Of a stretch of DNA of 24,692 bases, positions 21,553 through 24,692 are shown in pieces. This stretch comes from DATKBT01 sp035546295. Lineage in GTDB: Bacteria > Acidobacteriota > Thermoanaerobaculia > Multivoradales > Multivoraceae. The stretch covers positions 1 to 24,692 of the forward strand of contig DATKBT010000123.1 of the NCBI GenBank assembly GCA_035546295.1. Reading direction: 5' to 3'. Below the pieces are notes generated by a model, which saw only the letters and a list, made by a program, of their open reading frames with translations, was not told the origin of the DNA and did no database searches. The translations under genes and the position numbers were made by a program. The first letter of the stretch is position 1; every line of letters starts with the position of its first letter.

Positions 21553-22033
21553 CGATGTTCGCCGCTCCCGTGGGCGCCGCGGCGCCAACCGGGAGCTGAC
21601 CGCGCTACGCGTTCCGTGGCGGCCGAGACTCGAGCTCGGCCGCCCGGCGCGCTCCGCGGGTCGCCGAGCTGGCGCTCGGCTGAGCCAGGCCTGGCACGGC
21701 CGGCCCCTTCGAGCCCGAGACGCCAGGCGTTTGCGCCTCCGCGGGCATCGCTCCCTGCGCAGAGGAGAACCGAGAGCGTCAGGAGGACCGCCGGCAGGAG
21801 CCCGCGACGTTCGGTCGAGGCCCGACCTTGGCGTTCTGAGGACGGATCGGGGACGGGGGACGATGGTCATCGCGGATCTCCTCTCGATCGGAGGCCGCCG
21901 GTTCGAGCCGTGGCCGGCTCTCGAAGTCCTTGGATGCGCAGCCGGGCTCGAGACCGGTTGGGCGCGCTGCACCCGCAACCTCTACGTCGGACTGAAGAGA
22001 TTCCGGAAGGCGCGACGGGATCGATCGGAGCCG
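21553..22033. other. 481-bp gene-poor region with two hairpins
   Basis: Just after the metzincin-like gene, 21564-21596 folds as GCTCCCG...CGGGAGC around an inner GGCGC/GCGCC stem. At 21618-21644 a perfect 10-bp stem (GGCGGCCGAG / CTCGGCCGCC) has a 7-nt loop. Neither is followed by a T-run; they may stop transcription in a factor-assisted way or be chance GC palindromes. A plus-strand frame from ATG 21863 (GGGGGACG upstream, 81 codons) has mediocre codon use and is not called. Confidence 0.45.
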
Positions 22034-22522
22034 TCAGCCGTCGACGCGCTCGAAGCGAGTCGCGTCGCGGTAGAGGAGCGTCCAGGCGAGGACGACGCGC
22101 GGGCGTAGCAGCAGCAGCTCCTTGCCCTCGTAGTCCTTCCTCGATTGACCGTAGCCGTACTTTTCGTTGGAGGCGGCGGCGAGCCGGCCGGACTCCTCGG
22201 CGCCGGACGCGTGCACCTCGACCTGGCCGTGCAGGATGACCGCCTGCTCGCCGTCCTCGAGGTTGACGCAGACCGACGGATTGGCGGCCAGGTTGCGCCG
22301 CCACCGGCTCTCTTCGCTGCCGCCAAAGTAAAGAGCGTCTTCGATCCACAGGCCGTCGACCGGACGCGTGTGGGGACGCGCCTGGGCATCCACGGTCGAG
22401 AGCCAGTAACGCTGGGATCCCGTCATCCGCTCGACGACGTGCGACCAGGGAAGCAGGTTCTTCTCGTCGCGGGGGACGCCGTAGACCTCGGGAATCCGCG
22501 GGCGGCTGGCACGGTAAGGCAT
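22034..22522 (-). CDS. Pyridoxamine 5'-phosphate oxidase-family flavin split-barrel protein
   Basis: This 162-residue protein starts at ATG 22522 with GAGGAGG upstream. Its fold signature is WLSTVDAQARPHTRPVDGLW, IEDALYFGGSEESRWRRNLA, ANPSVCVNLEDGEQAVILHG, QVEVHAS: the split beta-barrel that binds FMN or F420. The central 'RPHTRPVDGLW' and 'R..NL..NP' segments contact cofactor phosphate in relatives. The C-terminal LLLLRPRVVLAWTLLYRDAT is the last strand and dimer contact seen in many 'general stress protein 26'-like members. This group is diverse (FMN oxidases, heme-related and F420 reductases), so substrate cannot be assigned. It stands alone, 342 bp from the transporter gene on the same strand. 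Confidence 0.88.
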   Translation of the reverse strand: MPYRASRPRIPEVYGVPRDEKNLLPWSHVVERMTGSQRYWLSTVDAQARPHTRPVDGLWIEDALYFGGSEESRWRRNLAANPSVCVNLEDGEQAVILHGQVEVHASGAEESGRLAAASNEKYGYGQSRKDYEGKELLLLRPRVVLAWTLLYRDATRFERVDG

Positions 22523-22864
22523 CGCGGGTCCTCCTCGGCGTGGGCGCTGGGTGGCGGTGAGAGCGTAGCAGTCGGCTGGGGAGGCGTTGAGCGCCGGGTC
22601 GGCCGTAGGGACAGGGTGGGCGCGGGCTCGCGGAGGGTTCGGAGGCGGATCGACCCAAGCGCCTCGCTCGCCGGCGGCGAGCGCCTCACCGCCTCCGAGC
22701 TTCCGGGTCGAGCGCGTCAGCTCCAGACGCGTGACGTCGACGGGATGTCGTGACGGAGGGAGCGCCTACGTTGGGTGTCGCGCTCGGACCGTCGGATGAC
22801 GATGGGTCGGCCCTCGTCTATGTGCTCGTACGTACGCGTCCGCTGACTCTCGCGTCCTCACAGG
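22523..22864. other. 342-bp intergenic region with a nested double hairpin
   Basis: Between the transporter and flavin-barrel genes no coding frame is convincing. TCGGAGGCGG (22639-22648) pairs perfectly with CCGCCTCCGA (22689-22698), and inside that loop CGCTCGCC-GGC-GGCGAGCG (22665-22683) forms a second stem. This branched structure lies downstream of the transporter stop in its direction of transcription. It could act in 3'-end formation or as a 5' leader structure of the flavin-barrel gene. Confidence 0.4.
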
Positions 22865-24178
22865 CTAAGGCCGAAGGCCTCCCTCGCCGCCCGACCGGTC
22901 GCTCGACGATTGGACGAGCACCTCGCGGAGCGCCATCCCGCGCGGCATGATGACGTAGAGCAGCCAACAGCTCAGCTTGGCCGCGACTCCGAATCCCACC
23001 ATCGTCGCGAAGGCGGCAGAGCCGCTCATCGACGCCAAGAGGGACTCGTACCATGCGCCGCCCAGCCACTCGCCGAGAGAGCTCGCGAGGTTGGTCAGCG
23101 CCATCAGAACAGCGAAGACCGTCGCGGCGGCCTTGGGCGGACAGATGCGCGCTGCCAGGTCGAGCTGGATCAGCGATCCCGTCATCCACGTGAAGCCGAC
23201 GATCACGTGCACCACGATCGCCGAGACCCGACCCTCCATCGTCCAGTACGCGGCCTGGGACAGCGCGCCGAGGAGGATCGCGGCGTGGGCCAGCGCGGCC
23301 GGCGACACTCGCCGGCAGTAGAAGGCGTAGGCGACGCTCGCCACGATGCAGCCGATTGCGAGCACCGAGATGGTGATGCCGAAGAACTGCTCCGAGAGCC
23401 CGAGGTGGACCGTGGTGTGGAGGTAGACGATCGTGGTCGACAGCGGATCGAGGCTCCACAAGAAGAGGAAGGCAGCGATCGCCAACAGAGTGCGCGAGCT
23501 CGCTGCGGCCTTGAGCCCTTCGAGGGTCTCGCGGAAGCTCTCGCCGGGGCGGTGGCGCTCCTCGGTGACGAAGCGCCAGCTCAGGACCAGGGTGAGCAGG
23601 CAGAGCGCGGCGACCACCAGGAACGCTTCGAGCTGCATCCCGCGCTGGCTCAGGTAGCCGCCGAGAACTCCGATGAGCAGGGTCGCGGTGTAGCTCGCCG
23701 CCCACTGCACCGACTGCAGGATTCCGGTGGTGCCGGTCGGCTGCCCCTTCTCGACCATCAGGGCATCGACCAGGACGTCGCCGAACGCCAGTGAAACCGT
23801 CGGCACGATCAGCAGGACGAGGAGCAGGGTGGCGCTGCCGGCGCCGGGCCGCAACAGGTAGAGGGCGACGAAGCTCGCCGTCGCCAGACCGCTGGTGAGG
23901 ATGAGGTAGGAGCGGCGACGGTAGCCGGCGAGCGGCACCAGATCGGAGAGCAGGCCATAGAGCGGCTTGAGGCTCCAGGGGAGCGAGACCAGAGCGGCGA
24001 AGGTGGCGATCGTCGCCGGGCTCTCGCCCCAGGAGCGCATCAGCGAGCGCACCGGTTGCGCGACCAGCCCCGCCACCGGCTCGCCGGCGCTCTGGACGAA
24101 GTAGAGGATCGCGAACAGCAGCCCGAGCTTCGCGGTGTCGCGTCGGGACGGGTTCCGAGTCGGCGCGTCGGCTTTCAT
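22865..24178 (-). CDS. Major facilitator of the BT1/folate-biopterin transporter type
   Basis: This 437-residue membrane protein has about 12 hydrophobic segments. The loop between helices 2 and 3 reads SLPWSLKPLYGLLSDLVPLA, then GYRRRSYLI; the 'WxxKPLYGLLSD..P..GYRRRxYL' pattern is that of the BT1/FBT transporters. A later FGDVLVDALMVEKGQ segment (helix 4-5) also fits. Relatives move folates, biopterin or unknown solutes across the inner membrane, so substrate is open. ATG 24178 (MKADAPTRNPSRRD) is preferred; ATG 24208 would add ten residues, and neither has a strong ribosome site. Two copies of CGACCGGCCGCG lie 15-50 bp upstream. The C-terminus is a short charged cytoplasmic tail. Confidence 0.85.
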   Translation of the reverse strand: MKADAPTRNPSRRDTAKLGLLFAILYFVQSAGEPVAGLVAQPVRSLMRSWGESPATIATFAALVSLPWSLKPLYGLLSDLVPLAGYRRRSYLILTSGLATASFVALYLLRPGAGSATLLLVLLIVPTVSLAFGDVLVDALMVEKGQPTGTTGILQSVQWAASYTATLLIGVLGGYLSQRGMQLEAFLVVAALCLLTLVLSWRFVTEERHRPGESFRETLEGLKAAASSRTLLAIAAFLFLWSLDPLSTTIVYLHTTVHLGLSEQFFGITISVLAIGCIVASVAYAFYCRRVSPAALAHAAILLGALSQAAYWTMEGRVSAIVVHVIVGFTWMTGSLIQLDLAARICPPKAAATVFAVLMALTNLASSLGEWLGGAWYESLLASMSGSAAFATMVGFGVAAKLSCWLLYVIMPRGMALREVLVQSSSDRSGGEGGLRP

Positions 24179-24527
24179 CGGTGTCTCGAGAGCGACCGGC
24201 CGCGGCATTCGCGTGCTCGACCGGCCGCGAGGTCTTCCGGGCTCGAGGGCCGATCGGCCACGGCTTCGCCGCCTTCAGGCACCAATCGCACAGCGGGAAG
24301 CGTGAAGAGCGTGTCAGAGACCTCGGTGGAGGGTAAGCCCATCGATCATCATCGAGCACATGCGACGGGATCGAGGAGATCGCAGGAGGGTGCGTCGGGA
24401 GGGCCGAACGCACGCAGCGAGCCCGCGGGTCCCGGTCGTCGTCCGCGCGGCCGACTTCTGGGGTCGCGCCGCTCGTCCCGTCATAATCGCTGGCGCCACC
24501 CCAGGATCGACCACCGAGGCCTCGGCC
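24179..24527. other. 349-bp divergent intergenic region
   Basis: This lies between the transporter (minus) and the thioesterase (plus). CGACCGGCCGCG occurs at 24193-24204 and 24218-24229 as a 12-bp direct repeat with 25-bp spacing, close to the transporter start, and may be a regulator site. CATAAT near 24482-24487 could be a -10 for the thioesterase, without a clear -35. No gene is evident. Confidence 0.35.
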
Positions 24528-24692
24528 ATGTCCTCGTCTCCCGACCAGCCGCCCGTCGTTTTCCGCGCCACCGTCGAGCCCGCGTGGATCGACCGCAACG
24601 GCCACTTCAACGCCGGCTACTACGTAGTGGTGTTCGATACCGCGCTGGTGCCGTGGTTCGACACCTTCGGTCTGACGACCGATTACCGGCAG
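24528..24692 (+). CDS. Hotdog-fold acyl-CoA thioesterase (N-terminal part)
   Basis: The first 55 codons are present and the gene runs off the window. The protein reads VVFRATVEPAWIDRNGHFNA, then GYYVVVFDTALVPWFDTFGL. The segment 'V.P.WID.NGHMN..YY...FD.A' is the classical start of 4-hydroxybenzoyl-CoA-type and carnitine-operon thioesterases. The Asp and His of 'D.NGH' lie in the region forming the active site in this group. Such enzymes hydrolyse acyl-CoA thioesters in the cytoplasm. ATG 24528 is the first start in frame; the ribosome site is weak (GAGGC). Direct substrate evidence is absent. Confidence 0.82.
   Translation, partial: MSSSPDQPPVVFRATVEPAWIDRNGHFNAGYYVVVFDTALVPWFDTFGLTTDYRQ

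Noticed and set aside
21863..22108. 81-codon plus-strand frame with GGGGGACG upstream
   Set aside because: Codon use is mediocre, no family resemblance was seen, and its 3' part is antisense to the flavin-barrel gene.

Overview
The window is a high-GC stretch (G/C-rich third codon positions throughout) of a Gram-negative bacterial chromosome. Outer-membrane barrel proteins, lipoproteins, an ECF sigma factor with a zinc-finger-type anti-sigma and DUF4252 proteins, a Thr-type sulfatase-like enzyme, a PD40 propeller lipoprotein and a BT1/FBT-type transporter together suggest Acidobacteriota (Thermoanaerobaculia-like) or a neighbouring phylum. That placement is inference from gene content. No rRNA, tRNA, CRISPR array or intact insertion sequence was recognised.

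Layout. 1-4091: the tail of an outer-membrane barrel protein, a YCII/DGPF protein (minus strand), a small outer-membrane barrel, and a large secreted sulfatase-fold hydrolase. 4079-5433: two type II toxin-antitoxin modules head to tail on the minus strand (DUF6364-like/PIN and Phd/RelE), each with repeats in front of the antitoxin gene that look like operators. 5972-9507: a two-gene minus-strand operon of large, paralogous, secreted cysteine-containing proteins of unknown function; this is the best candidate for something undescribed. 9638-11914: the decayed remnant of an amidohydrolase gene whose stop codon overlaps the GTG start of a PD40 beta-propeller lipoprotein. 11890-13169: a patch of small and broken genes, with a truncated nucleotidyltransferase and its overlapping partner, a small conserved protein, and a neighbour carrying compensating frameshifts. 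13292-16284: an ECF sigma / anti-sigma / DUF4252 / DUF4252 operon, with ATGA overlaps at the last two junctions and a low-complexity tandem-repeat tract between sigma and anti-sigma. 16331-20367: xanthine dehydrogenase genes xdhA-xdhB with all cofactor and active-site motifs present. 20752-21552: a secreted metzincin-like protein in which Gln replaces the first zinc His. 22034-24178: a flavin split-barrel protein and a BT1/FBT-type major facilitator. 24528 to the end: the start of a hotdog-fold thioesterase.

How the genes work together. XdhA (Fe-S/FAD) and XdhB (molybdopterin) should form one purine-oxidising enzyme; the accessory gene xdhC is not in view. The sigma/anti-sigma pair probably controls its own operon and the envelope-directed DUF4252 proteins. 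The toxin-antitoxin and decayed-gene patches look like accessory DNA inserted between stable housekeeping blocks. Many start codons are supported by strong AGGAGG-type ribosome sites or by ATGA/GTGA overlaps; those without such support are noted in their entries.
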